From Acidobacteriota bacterium (GTDB taxonomy: Bacteria; Acidobacteriota; Thermoanaerobaculia; Multivoradales; J023): a stretch of DNA of 64,000 nucleotides. The DNA lies in contig JAJCXR010000014.1 of NCBI GenBank assembly GCA_029263315.1, positions 1-64,000 of the forward strand. Reading direction: 5' to 3'. Position numbers and translations under genes: made by a program. The notes under the pieces are model-generated. The model was given only the letters and a program-made list of their open reading frames with translations, ran no database searches and had not been told where the DNA came from. This document shows, one piece after another, positions 1-12,423 of this stretch. The first letter of the stretch is position 1. Every line of letters starts with the position of its first letter.

Positions 1-377
<377 letters not shown>

Positions 378-469
378 TTGATTGTGTGCCTATCTCCAGC
401 GAATCTCATCGCCATGGTCTGATTTAGTTTTCGAATTTGCTACGGCAAGTTCGCTTTGAAAATAAAGTT

Positions 470-586
470 TCCGGTGGTTCTAGCGAAGGGGAAACACCCG
501 TTCCCATTCCGAACACGGCAGTTAAGACCTTCCGCGCCGATGGTACTGCATGGGCAACTGTGTGGGAGAGTAGGTCGCCGCCGGGA
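470..586 (+). rRNA. rrf: 5S ribosomal RNA
   Basis: A 117-nt sequence about 90 nt after the 23S end has the 5S hallmarks: terminal helix TCCGGTGG / CCGCCGGGA, the CCGTTCCCATTCCGAACACGG loop region, and the GGGAGAGTAGGTCGCCGCC 3' arm. It is the last gene of the rRNA operon. No tRNA is visible in the 23S-5S or post-5S spacer. Confidence 0.95.
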
Positions 587-596
587 TTATTTCTTC

Positions 597-633
597 AAAA
601 CGGCTCTCGATAATTATCGAGGGCCGTTTTCCT
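597..633 (+). terminator. Intrinsic terminator of the rRNA operon
   Basis: A near-perfect hairpin at about 601-626 (arms CGGCTCTCGATAA and TTATCGAGGGCCG, one G-U pair) is preceded by AAAA and followed by TTTTCCTTTT. It lies just after 5S and fits a rho-independent terminator for the rRNA operon. Confidence 0.9.
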
Positions 634-892
634 TTTGGGCCCCTTTTTCTATGGTTGGCAGGAAGCTGCCGACGGGATCGGGACCAGACGGACCGCGGGT
701 TGACACTTCCAGAAACGGCCGGTACGCTCTTCCGCCTTGTCTTGAGAGCGCTTAGCCTCTCCGTGCGCCCAATTTTGTCGATGGCGCAAAGGCTTTGGGG
801 AAGGGCGTCCCCCGCCCTCTGAAGCATCTTGGTCCTATGGTTGGGCTGCGAGATGCTGTTTTTTCGAAACGTCTCGATGGGATACCGAATCT

Positions 893-3541
893 ATGTCTGA
901 AAAGGGTAAGAGACTTGTGATCGTCGAGTCGCCTGCCAAGGCGCAGACCATCGGTCGTTTCCTGGGTCCCGAGTACCGAGTTGAAGCGAGCTTTGGTCAT
1001 GTTCGAGATCTTCCTCAGAACGCCAAAGAGATTCCCGCCGCGATTCGCAAGAAGCAGTGGGCACGCTTGGGTGTCAATGTGGAAGAAGGTTTTGAACCCG
1101 TCTATGTGGTACCTGCGGACAAGAAAAAACACGTCAAGCGCCTGAAGGACGCCTTGAAGGATGCCGATCAACTGCTGTTGGCCACTGATGAAGACCGAGA
1201 GGGCGAAAGCATCAGCTGGCATGTCCTGCAGCTGTTGAAGCCCAAGAAGTCGGTTCCCGTCGAACGCATCGTCTTCCATGAGGTCACCCCGGAAGCGATC
1301 GCCGAGGCCTTGGCATCACCACGCCATCTCGATGAGGATCTGATCCGGGCGCAAGAGGCTCGGCGAGTCCTCGACCGTCTCTATGGCTACTCCCTGTCGC
1401 CCCTGCTTTGGAAGCGGGTGGCCCCAGGCCTGAGCGCCGGCAGGGTGCAAAGCGTCGCGGTGCGTCTTCTGGTTCAACGGGAGCGCCAACGGATTGCCTT
1501 TGTTTCATCTGAGTACTGGGATCTGAAAGCCCAGCTCGGCTCGGATGAGGGGCAGTTCAAGGCACGATCGCTGCGTATTGGCGATCAGCGATTGGCCGAT
1601 AGCAAGAGTTTTGATACGGCCACTGGCAAGCCGCTGAAGGGCAAGCGACGTCATCTGTCGGAGGAAGAGGCCAAGGCGTTCGAAGCGCAGGCTTTGGCAG
1701 CCAGGCCGTGGAAGGTTTCCAATGTCGACCGCAAGCCCGGACAGCAGAAACCCGCTCCCCCATTTATCACCTCGACCCTGCAGCAAGAAGGCAATCGCAA
1801 GCTGAGGATGACCTCCCGGCAGACCATGCGGATCGCACAACAGCTCTACGAAGGCATCGAGCTGGGCGGTGAGCGCATCGGTCTGATCACCTACATGAGG
1901 ACCGACAGCGTGACGCTGGCCGAACGGGCCGTGACGCAGGCCCGCGAGGTCATTGCCGGGGCCTATGGGGACGAGTACTTGCCCAAGGAACCCGTTCGCT
2001 ACAAGACAAAAGCGAAACGGGCGCAGGAAGCTCACGAGGCCATCCGTCCGACGGACATCAGTCGGCGCCCCCAAGACGTCAAGAAGTACCTCGATGCCGA
2101 CCAGCATCGGCTCTACGAAATGATCTGGAAACGGACCGTCGCCTGCCAAATGCTGCCGGCAGATTTCGAGCGCACGGCGGTGGAAATCGAGGTCGAGGCC
2201 AACAACGAAGTGGTGACCTTTGGGGTGGCCGGCCGTCGCATCGTCTTTCCCGGTTTCCTCCGTGCCTACGTCGAAGGTTCTGACGATCCCGAAGCGCAGC
2301 TCGGTGACCAGGAAACGCTGCTGCCCCCGCTCACCGTGGGACAGGAGCTGGAAGTGTTTGGCGTCGAGGCGGAAGGGCATTCCACCAAACCCCCCTATCG
2401 ATACACAGAAGCCAGTCTTGTCAAGAAGCTGGAAGAGGAAGGTATCGGCCGACCCAGCACCTATGCCTCGATCATCAGCACCATTCAAGATCGTGGCTAT
2501 GCCTTGAAGCGGGGCAACGAGCTGATCCCAACCTTCACCGCGTTTTGTGTCACCGAGCTGCTGGAAAATCAGTTCATCGACCTGGTGGACACCCACTTCA
2601 CCGCTCAAATGGAAGATGAGCTCGACGAAGTCGCGGCCGGCCGAGCCTCTTGGGCGGACCTGGTCTCGACCTTCTATCTCGGGGGCGAAGGAGAAGAGGG
2701 CCTCAACCAACGTGTGGAGGGGGGAGAAGTCACCTACCCGTCCATTCCCCTGGGGAGAGATCCCGAGACCCAGGAAGAAATCGTCGTCAAGGTCGGCAAG
2801 TACGGCCCCTACGTGCGGCGTGGCGAAGGCGGCTCCGACAACGCGGCGACCATCTCAGAGGAGCTAGCCCCCGACGAGCTGACGCTGGAAATGGCGTTGG
2901 ACCTTCTGCGTTCCAAGTCTGGCGAAACGCCTCCGTTGACGGAGGATCCGGTCACCGGACGCAATGTCACTCTGTTACGGGGGCGTTTTGGCGAGTATCT
3001 CGAGTTGGGACAGACCGACGAAGAGAAGGAAAGTAAAGAGAAACCGCGGCGAGTCTCCGTGCCGCGGGGGCTTAAGGGCTCCGATCTGACACCGGAGATG
3101 GCGCAGCAGCTGATCCAGCTCCCCCGCCTGCTCGGCCAGCATCCCGAGTCCAAGGAAGACGTCTCCACCGGCCTCGGCCGCTACGGCCCCTTCCTCAAGC
3201 ACGGCAAGGAATACCGGAACCTCGGATCGTGGGAGAAGGCCTGCTCTCTGACCTTCGAAGAAGCCGTCGAAATTCTCAAAGAGCCCAAGAAGACCGGACG
3301 ACGTTTCGGGGCTCAGAAAACCGTTCTCAAAGAGATCGGCGACTTGCCCGATGCGGCGGGCAAGGTCCAAGTGCTGGACGGACGCTATGGTCCCTATGTC
3401 ACCGACGGCAAGACAAATGCCACGATCCCCAAGGGCACGGATCCGATGTCGGTGACTCCCGAGGTCGCACAAGAGCTCTTGGTGGCAAAGCGTAAGGCTC
3501 CCAAGAAGCCGGCCCGCAGGCGTCGTTCTACAGCTTCCTGA
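893..3541 (+). CDS. topA: DNA topoisomerase I
   Basis: Type IA topoisomerase, which relaxes negatively supercoiled DNA by cutting one strand through a tyrosine. The 882-aa protein starts with the Toprim domain (KRLVIVESPAKA; acidic triad ATDEDREGE at about 97-105). It continues with the RRVLDRLYGY and SAGRVQSVAVR motifs and has the active-site tyrosine at about 334 in GLITYMRTDSV. The C-terminus carries four GRYGPY-like repeats (GKYGPYV, GRFGEYL, GRYGPFL, GRYGPYV) instead of tetracysteine zinc fingers, then a Lys/Arg-rich tail. That layout is common in topoisomerases that lack the E. coli zinc ribbons. The ATG start gives the canonical N-terminus. It stands alone, 260 bp after the rRNA terminator; nothing identifiable was seen in that gap. 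Confidence 0.97.
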   Translation: MSEKGKRLVIVESPAKAQTIGRFLGPEYRVEASFGHVRDLPQNAKEIPAAIRKKQWARLGVNVEEGFEPVYVVPADKKKHVKRLKDALKDADQLLLATDEDREGESISWHVLQLLKPKKSVPVERIVFHEVTPEAIAEALASPRHLDEDLIRAQEARRVLDRLYGYSLSPLLWKRVAPGLSAGRVQSVAVRLLVQRERQRIAFVSSEYWDLKAQLGSDEGQFKARSLRIGDQRLADSKSFDTATGKPLKGKRRHLSEEEAKAFEAQALAARPWKVSNVDRKPGQQKPAPPFITSTLQQEGNRKLRMTSRQTMRIAQQLYEGIELGGERIGLITYMRTDSVTLAERAVTQAREVIAGAYGDEYLPKEPVRYKTKAKRAQEAHEAIRPTDISRRPQDVKKYLDADQHRLYEMIWKRTVACQMLPADFERTAVEIEVEANNEVVTFGVAGRRIVFPGFLRAYVEGSDDPEAQLGDQETLLPPLTVGQELEVFGVEAEGHSTKPPYRYTEASLVKKLEEEGIGRPSTYASIISTIQDRGYALKRGNELIPTFTAFCVTELLENQFIDLVDTHFTAQMEDELDEVAAGRASWADLVSTFYLGGEGEEGLNQRVEGGEVTYPSIPLGRDPETQEEIVVKVGKYGPYVRRGEGGSDNAATISEELAPDELTLEMALDLLRSKSGETPPLTEDPVTGRNVTLLRGRFGEYLELGQTDEEKESKEKPRRVSVPRGLKGSDLTPEMAQQLIQLPRLLGQHPESKEDVSTGLGRYGPFLKHGKEYRNLGSWEKACSLTFEEAVEILKEPKKTGRRFGAQKTVLKEIGDLPDAAGKVQVLDGRYGPYVTDGKTNATIPKGTDPMSVTPEVAQELLVAKRKAPKKPARRRRSTAS

Positions 3542-3728
3542 GGCGCTGGGCCGGTTCCCAGCCATCGTTCATACCAGCTCGAACAAGCTCGCCCCCATGC
3601 GCGCCACAATGGGCCTGCCTCCCGATCGGACCGATTTCGGTACAACGGGATGGAAACCAACTCACAACAGCGCCCGGGGATAGAGAAACCCCGCGGCCTT
3701 GCCTTGCCCTCTTGCATCTGTAGGTGAG

Positions 3729-3750
3729 GTGTATTAGTGTTGTAATACAC
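3729..3750. promoter_or_regulatory. YtrA/GntR-type inverted-repeat operator
   Basis: Perfect inverted repeat of two 8-bp arms, GTGTATTA and TAATACAC, separated by GTGTTG. It ends 24 bp before the GTG start of the first gene of the ABC/RND operon. Operators with this TGTATTA-n-TAATACA look are typical of the YtrA subfamily of GntR repressors, and a YtrA-like regulator is encoded in the same operon at 16368-16781. A -35-like TTGCAT at 3712-3717 places the core promoter over this repeat. Binding itself is inferred. Confidence 0.72.
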
Positions 3751-3773
3751 TGCGTCGCTCGGTTACAGGATGG

Positions 3774-4679
3774 GTGGCTATGATTCAGGCACTCGACATC
3801 TCAAAGATCTATCCCGACGGAACCGTGGCTCTTTCTGGAGTCGATCTTTCGTTTGGCCAAGGCATGCTTGGCCTCCTGGGGCCCAATGGCGCCGGCAAGA
3901 CGACTCTGCTTTCGATCCTGGCCCTGGCACAGGAACCAACCACCGGAAAGCGTACCTATTTCGGCGTTGAGGACGGTAGAGATCAACGGGCGACTATCCG
4001 TTCGATGATCGGTTATCTGCCACAGGAATTCCTGCCGATAGCGTCACTGACGGGTTTCGAGTACCTGCAGTACTGTGCCGAGCTGCGCAGCGTCCCACTT
4101 CGTCGCCGGGACCTCAGGCGTCGCATCTTGGGATTGCTCGAGGCGGTAGAGCTGACCCATGCCGCGGATCGCCGGGCCGATCAATACTCTGGCGGAATGC
4201 AGCGCCGGCTGGGTCTGGCACAAGCTCTGGTGCATGGTCCGAGGTTTCTTGTCGTCGACGAGCCGACGGCGGGCCTCGACCCCGAGGAGAGAATGCGCTT
4301 TCGCCACCTGATCGCCGAGCTTGCCGAGAAGATTCCGGTGCTGCTCTCGACACACATTGTCGAAGATATAGAGGCTACTTGCCCCCGTTTGGTGATCATC
4401 GCCCGAGGTCGACTGCTTTTCGATGGCTCGCCCCAGGCCCTTTTGGACAAGCTCGAAGGGAAATTGTTCCTATTCCCCGTCGAGCACCCGTTGGCGAGCG
4501 CCGACCTCAAGATTGGCCAGCGCACGTCCATGGACGGCGGCCGCAGGAACCTCATCCGCTGTTCTGAACCTCCGGAGGGGGTCGAGAGCGCTGTGCCGAG
4601 CCTCGAAGAGGCTTGCGCCGCGTTCTTGGCGATCGAAAGCCGCGTCGCCCCAGCTTCTGAGGAAGGGTTGGCGCCGTGA
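3774..4679 (+). CDS. ABC transporter ATP-binding protein (first gene of ABC/RND operon)
   Basis: Cytoplasmic ABC ATPase of 301 aa that should energise the permease encoded next. Walker A is GPNGAGKT at about 36-43, the Q-loop region is YLPQEF at about 81, the signature is YSGGMQ at about 138-143, and Walker B is VVDEPTAGLD at about 161-170. The H-loop lies in STHIVEDI. The C-terminal 80 aa after the ATPase core are unassigned. The start is GTG at 3774; ATG at 3780 is equally possible and sits better after AGGA (3767-3770). It overlaps the next gene by 4 bp (GTGA), so translation is probably coupled. The 232-bp gap after topA carries the inverted-repeat operator. The substrate cannot be read from the sequence. 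Confidence 0.93.
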   Translation: MAMIQALDISKIYPDGTVALSGVDLSFGQGMLGLLGPNGAGKTTLLSILALAQEPTTGKRTYFGVEDGRDQRATIRSMIGYLPQEFLPIASLTGFEYLQYCAELRSVPLRRRDLRRRILGLLEAVELTHAADRRADQYSGGMQRRLGLAQALVHGPRFLVVDEPTAGLDPEERMRFRHLIAELAEKIPVLLSTHIVEDIEATCPRLVIIARGRLLFDGSPQALLDKLEGKLFLFPVEHPLASADLKIGQRTSMDGGRRNLIRCSEPPEGVESAVPSLEEACAAFLAIESRVAPASEEGLAP

Positions 4680-7459
4680 GCACCTTTGGAGCCATTGTGA
4701 CGCAAGAATGGCGAACCCAAAGTAGATCCCTACGCTTTCGGCTGGGACTGGTGTTTTACCTTCTCCTGTCCACCGCTCCGGCGCTGGTCATTCTAGTGTT
4801 GGTCCAACCACGCCTGAGCGTGCTGCTCGGCGCCCACAGCTACCTGGGGCAGGTCCTCCTGACGCAACCGCTGGCAGCTGCGCTGCTGGCGATCTCGGTT
4901 GCGGGCAATGGCTCCAGCCGAGCAGCTCTCGGCACCCTGTGGGTGCCCTTGGCTTCGGCGCGGATGAGCAGCATCGGGTATTTGGTGCAGCGCTGGCTGG
5001 CCCAGCAAGTGATCCTCTGGCCCGCCATGCTGCTGCCATTGGGCCTGGTGGCCGGCTTGGCCTGGGCGGCGGGCACCCCTCCCCTCGATCCGACCACTTG
5101 GCTGGGACAATGGGCTCTGATGGTCTTGCCCGTAACGGCGCTGGTCGGGGCTCTATGGTTGGGGGTTTCGGTGCTGGCGGGAGGCGAGCTCGTAGCCCTC
5201 CTCGTGTCTTTCGTCGGTCTGACCTTGTTCAGCAAGCTGCTGGCCTGGCTCTTCACCCCCTGGCGGATGCTGGTGGAGGGAGCTCTCAGCGCTTTGCGCG
5301 TCGACGACCTGATGGGTTTCCTCACTTGGTTGATCTACTGGTTTCGTCATCCCCTGGACATCTCACCGCCTGGGCTCGTGGCGAGCCAGGGGGTCGGCGA
5401 TCTCGGCTCGACTTGGCAGTGGATCGTGGCCCGCAATACCTTGGCTTGGGGGCTCGCGGTGCTCTGCCTATCACTGGCGGCCGCCTTTCTGGGAAGGACG
5501 CGACGGGATCTACAGCCGCTGCGCATCGACGAGCATCACGCATTGAGAAGCTATCTCGCCCTCTTCAATCGACTGCGCCAACGCTATGCGCCCGATGCGT
5601 GTTTGGGGAGATTGGAGCGCCTAGCCTTGACCATGGCACTTGTATTGCTCGTCGCTGCGATCCTGTTCCACTGGCGACAACAACGTGGTTACCAAGTCAT
5701 GGCGGAAGCGCGTTACGAGACCCTCAAGGGCTGGACGCACCCTCCCCTGCCGACCGATCTGGACGTCAAAACCTGGAGTGTCGATGGAGAGCTGACGACC
5801 CGTGGACACCTCCGCAGCGAGACACGGATGGAGCTTTCACTCAATGGTACCGAACCTCTAGGCCAGCTCGTCTTTTCTCTCAACGCCGACCTCCAAGTAG
5901 CGGCAGTCGAGGTTCCTGGACACCGGGTCCAGTCACACCGTCAATGGGATCGATGGATGCTCGAGCTGGCACCACCCCTGGCGCCGGGGAAACGACTGCA
6001 CTTGCGCGCCGAGGTCCAAGGCAAGCCAGCGGACCCCTTTTTTGGCTTCTATCGCGGCAACACCTTCCGCTCCTTTGTCGACGGCTTCGAAGCGTATCGT
6101 GGTGCTCGCTTCTCCAGCGGCTGGAGGGATTTCAGCCGAACAGAGCCCCGCCCCGCCGCCAGTCGTCGTCGCGTCGATCTGAAGCCGACCGATCTCGGAC
6201 CCGTACCCCGCTTCACCACTTGGCAGCTCACACCACCGAGCAAAGACCCGAGTCGATTCGGCCAGCAAGTTCCCCAGGAAGTCTTCCCCATCACAACGGA
6301 CCTGGAGATACGCCTGGTGGCGCCGCCGGGCTGGCAGCTCGCCGACGCTTGCGGTGTGCTCAGTCGATCCGAGAAGGGCGACCAGTTGCTGGACAGTCGA
6401 TGCCGCGGATCGTTGCGCGACTATGTCGTCCGGGGGGGCCGCTTTGTGATGTTGGAGGACGCAGCGTTGGGTCTCACCCTCGGCATGCTGCCCGGCCATG
6501 AAGAGCGTGGACGCAGCCTGCTACAAGGCATGGCCTCTGCTATGGCCCTGAGTGACCGGGCCTGGCCAGGGCTGCCAGGGCTGCACAGCCTGGTGGTGAT
6601 CGATTGGCCACCTCGTTTCGATGTCGATTTGATGCAGGGGATGACTTACAGATGGTGGGAGCCCTTCGAAGAGGAGTTGAACGGAGCCTTGCTGAGCCTG
6701 CCCGAGCCCTTGGTGGTCAGCGAGCGCCCCTTGAGGCCGGAGAGATTGGTCGGTCGAGTCATGGCCAGAGACCTCCTGTTCCGCCGCGCCATCGACCCGA
6801 CGCAGGTCTATCTCTTCCAGCATCTGTTTGCGGGCCTGACCATTCGTCGCATGGGTCTCGATGACAACGGCGCCGTCTTCTCCGCCTCCCCTTGGGGAGC
6901 TGAAGATTTGAAAAAACCGCTCCTGGCAGCGACACCAGAGAATGTGGAGCTCCTCCAAACGCGATTGCCGGCGGTCATGGCGGAGGCGGAGCAGCGGGTC
7001 GGTAGTCATCATTTCTACGCTGCCATCGAGGAGTTTCTTGCGCGGCAAGATGGGCCCCCGGGGAGCGTGCAAGAGCTCTTCGAGTCGCTGGAGTCCCGCT
7101 CGGGGGTCTCCATGGAGTCGTTCTTCGAGGAGCACTTTGTGCAAGGTAGCCTGCCCTTCCTCACCCTGCAGGCGACCCGCCGCCGCACCGAGATGGGCGC
7201 CTGGGAAACCCACGGCTCGTTGACCAACAAAGGCTCCGGGCAGTCGACCTGCCCCATCGCCGTGTCGACCGAGGTGGGTGAGGAGCAGCTCGTGGTCACC
7301 GTCGACGCCGCCTCCTCGACCCCTTTCTCCCTGAGCACCCCGACGCCGCCCCTGGGTGCCGTGCTGGATCCCCAGAGGACCTGCCTGCGCATTCAGTATC
7401 GGGTCAGCCAAAGGTTGGAGAGGGTAGACTTGGTGGGTACGGAGAATAGCTCCCAATGA
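4676..7459 (+). CDS. ABC permease fused to a degenerate M1-peptidase-like domain
   Basis: Membrane component of 927 aa. Residues 1 to about 335 hold about six hydrophobic segments (for example GLVFYLLLSTAPALVILVLV and VTALVGALWLGVSVLAG), with the last near 315-332. The rest looks extracytoplasmic. The distal part resembles the C-terminal region of M1 aminopeptidases (an LPAVMAEAEQRVGSHHFYAA segment, then SGVSMESFFEEHFVQGSLPFL). ABC permease/M1 aminopeptidase fusions are a known family in Bacteroidota and Acidobacteriota. Here no HExxH zinc site is visible, so the domain is probably a non-catalytic scaffold. The start is GTG, overlapping the ATPase stop; the 3' end overlaps the next gene by ATGA. 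The M1 assignment is by resemblance only. Confidence 0.8.
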   Translation: MSTFGAIVTQEWRTQSRSLRFRLGLVFYLLLSTAPALVILVLVQPRLSVLLGAHSYLGQVLLTQPLAAALLAISVAGNGSSRAALGTLWVPLASARMSSIGYLVQRWLAQQVILWPAMLLPLGLVAGLAWAAGTPPLDPTTWLGQWALMVLPVTALVGALWLGVSVLAGGELVALLVSFVGLTLFSKLLAWLFTPWRMLVEGALSALRVDDLMGFLTWLIYWFRHPLDISPPGLVASQGVGDLGSTWQWIVARNTLAWGLAVLCLSLAAAFLGRTRRDLQPLRIDEHHALRSYLALFNRLRQRYAPDACLGRLERLALTMALVLLVAAILFHWRQQRGYQVMAEARYETLKGWTHPPLPTDLDVKTWSVDGELTTRGHLRSETRMELSLNGTEPLGQLVFSLNADLQVAAVEVPGHRVQSHRQWDRWMLELAPPLAPGKRLHLRAEVQGKPADPFFGFYRGNTFRSFVDGFEAYRGARFSSGWRDFSRTEPRPAASRRRVDLKPTDLGPVPRFTTWQLTPPSKDPSRFGQQVPQEVFPITTDLEIRLVAPPGWQLADACGVLSRSEKGDQLLDSRCRGSLRDYVVRGGRFVMLEDAALGLTLGMLPGHEERGRSLLQGMASAMALSDRAWPGLPGLHSLVVIDWPPRFDVDLMQGMTYRWWEPFEEELNGALLSLPEPLVVSERPLRPERLVGRVMARDLLFRRAIDPTQVYLFQHLFAGLTIRRMGLDDNGAVFSASPWGAEDLKKPLLAATPENVELLQTRLPAVMAEAEQRVGSHHFYAAIEEFLARQDGPPGSVQELFESLESRSGVSMESFFEEHFVQGSLPFLTLQATRRRTEMGAWETHGSLTNKGSGQSTCPIAVSTEVGEEQLVVTVDAASSTPFSLSTPTPPLGAVLDPQRTCLRIQYRVSQRLERVDLVGTENSSQ

Positions 7460-8310
7460 TCCGCTGGCTAAAGGGGTCGCCGCGCCACCAGCCGCCCCGT
7501 CAACAGCAGCAAGGGGCCGACGACGAAGGCGCCGTTCCGCAAGCGCCGCGCTCCCGAAAGCTGACACAAGTCAGTCTGGAGGAGCCCTTGCTGATCCTAG
7601 GTCGCCGCTTGGGGGCCTACACCGCACGACGTCATCCGCGTTTCTACAGCCGCTTCGTGCAGTCCAGATACGCCTTCGAGCTCCTCCTGGAGCGACGCCT
7701 ATGGCTCTTCCTGGTGGCCGACGTGCTGCTCCTGCTGACCAGCTTCTTGGCAATCCTGAGCGGCGGCGCCAAGCCCTACGAGGTCTATCGTCAGGCGGTC
7801 GTTCTACCGTCTCTGCTCATCGGCCTTCCCGCCATGGCCGCCGTGCTCTCCCTGGAGCGCACCGCCGGCAGTCTCGACTTGGCCCTGTCCGTCGTCTCGA
7901 CGGAGCGCTATTTCATCCGCCGTCTGTTGCCGGTGGGGCTGTGCCTATTGGCTCAAGGGTGGCTCGTCCTTGTCGTCGCTCTAGAATCGTCCGGCGACCT
8001 TCTGCGGTCCATGTTCCAGAGCCTGGTGGTGATCGCCTTTCTCGGGGCCACGACGCTGTTCTGGGCGGTCCGCCTGCGTACGGCGGGGGCGGTATTGATG
8101 GCCTCTTGGATGACGGTGCTGGCAACCTCGAAATGGGTTCTTTTCGATCCGACGATCGCCACCAGCGGCGGTGCCCATGAGCGTCTCCTGGGAGTCGCGC
8201 TCCCGGTGGTCGATTGGTTCTGGAACACGGTGGTCCTCGTCGTGACGACGGGGATCCTCTTTCTATATGCCCGGGAACGCCTGCAGCGTCCCGAAACCTT
8301 GATCGCCTGA
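7456..8310 (+). CDS. ABC-2-like membrane permease
   Basis: 284-aa protein with a basic, Gln-rich N-terminal cytoplasmic stretch of about 65 aa and then about six transmembrane segments (such as LWLFLVADVLLLLTSFLAIL and TVVLVVTTGILFLYA). The pattern is that of a half-size ABC-2 permease, and LSLERTAGSLDLALS resembles the cytoplasmic loop seen in ABC-2 permeases near the first helices. It overlaps the M1-like permease by 4 bp, so both are probably membrane partners of the ATPase at 3774-4679 or of the fused ATPase further on. No catalytic motif is seen. Family assignment rests on topology and context. Confidence 0.75.
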   Translation: MIRWLKGSPRHQPPRQQQQGADDEGAVPQAPRSRKLTQVSLEEPLLILGRRLGAYTARRHPRFYSRFVQSRYAFELLLERRLWLFLVADVLLLLTSFLAILSGGAKPYEVYRQAVVLPSLLIGLPAMAAVLSLERTAGSLDLALSVVSTERYFIRRLLPVGLCLLAQGWLVLVVALESSGDLLRSMFQSLVVIAFLGATTLFWAVRLRTAGAVLMASWMTVLATSKWVLFDPTIATSGGAHERLLGVALPVVDWFWNTVVLVVTTGILFLYARERLQRPETLIA

Positions 8311-8331
8311 GGCGAGCTTGCGGGAGATGTC

Positions 8332-9396
8332 ATGACGTCGCGTCCACTATTAGCCGGTCTTAGCCTGGCTCTCTTGTGTTGGGCTTGTGGACCCACCTCG
8401 GAGGTACCGCCACCACCCGCCAAGGTACCGGTGACTTCGGAAGTCCTATCGCGGGGACCGTTCCAAGCTCGGCTGCGATTGCTCGGCACGGTCGAGCCGG
8501 CGCAGCGCTTGGAGGTGCAAACCGCAGAAGCAGGGAAAATCCGTTATGCCCAACGTTTTGCCGACGGCTTGAGATCCGGAGCCCGGGTGCAGTCGGGGGA
8601 GCACCTTTTCTCCTTGGCGAATGACGATATCGCCCTGCAATTGGCGGAGGCAGAGCTGCAAGCCCGGGCCGCCGAAGCGGAGTTGGAACGGGCTCGACGG
8701 GGTGTCGAAGGTGGTTTCCTGCCCGACATGGAGCTCAGGAACCGAGAGATCCAGATGGATCTGGCCGGCGAGCGCTTGCGCAATGCCCGGTCGAAGGTGG
8801 AGCGCCTGCGCCATGACGCCCCGGCCAGTGGCCTGTTAACCGTCGATTCGCTGGTGCCCGCGGGGGTCGAGCTACCCGCCGGCCGAGGTCTGGCGAGCCT
8901 AGCGGTGGCGGGAAAGCCGATCGTCGAAATGTGGGCCGCCGCCAGCCACCTGGCCAGCCTCGAGCTGGGGCTCGCTGTGGAGTGCTCACGTCCGTCGAGC
9001 GGCGAGGTCGTAGGACGTGGACACATCCGTGAGCTCGGCCACGAGGTCGACGCCATGGGGACGGTGCGGGTAGTCGCCGTGGTGGACGAAGATCTCGCCA
9101 TGCCGCGGCCCGGTGAGGGAATCGAGGTGGTGGTTCTGCTGCCTGCCCGGCAAGCCGTCTTGACGGTGCCCGAAGAGGCTTTGCTCATCGATTCCGGCGT
9201 CACCAGGGGTTTTGTCCTGAATCCCAGCGGAGCCGAATACAAGGCGGAACGGCGTCTATTGACCGTCGGTCAACGCAGCGGCTCGCGGGTGGAAATCACC
9301 TACGGGCTGGCCGAAGGGGAGCGCATCGCGGTGCGTGGGGCGGAGTTTCTCGGCGACGGCCTCCTGGCGGTGGAAGCCCGTGGGGCGGGGAGATAG
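8332..9396 (+). CDS. RND-type periplasmic adaptor lipoprotein (HlyD/MFP family)
   Basis: Membrane-fusion protein of 354 aa. The N-terminus is a lipoprotein signal (LLAGLSLALLCWAC, lipidated Cys at about 19). The order then fits the family: barrel/lipoyl segment (RLEVQTAEAGKI), a coiled-coil hairpin rich in LAEAELQARAAEAELERARRG at about 105-165, a second lipoyl half, a beta-barrel domain and a membrane-proximal domain ending LAEGERIAVRGAEFLGDG. Such adaptors bridge an inner-membrane pump to an outer-membrane channel. No TolC-like gene lies in the window, so the channel must be elsewhere. It lies 21 bp after the permease and 3 bp before the RND pump. Confidence 0.9.
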   Translation: MTSRPLLAGLSLALLCWACGPTSEVPPPPAKVPVTSEVLSRGPFQARLRLLGTVEPAQRLEVQTAEAGKIRYAQRFADGLRSGARVQSGEHLFSLANDDIALQLAEAELQARAAEAELERARRGVEGGFLPDMELRNREIQMDLAGERLRNARSKVERLRHDAPASGLLTVDSLVPAGVELPAGRGLASLAVAGKPIVEMWAAASHLASLELGLAVECSRPSSGEVVGRGHIRELGHEVDAMGTVRVVAVVDEDLAMPRPGEGIEVVVLLPARQAVLTVPEEALLIDSGVTRGFVLNPSGAEYKAERRLLTVGQRSGSRVEITYGLAEGERIAVRGAEFLGDGLLAVEARGAGR

Positions 9397-9399
9397 GAG

Positions 9400-12412
<3,013 letters not shown>

Positions 12413-12423
<11 letters not shown>

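Noticed and set aside
4939..6501. A 520-aa plus-strand frame inside the permease gene
   Set aside because: Gly/Arg/Pro-rich alternative frame of a high-GC gene with no recognisable domain.
6490..6520. HE pair in GHEERG as a zinc site of the M1-like domain
   Set aside because: It lacks the second His at the HExxH position and lies before the region that resembles M1.
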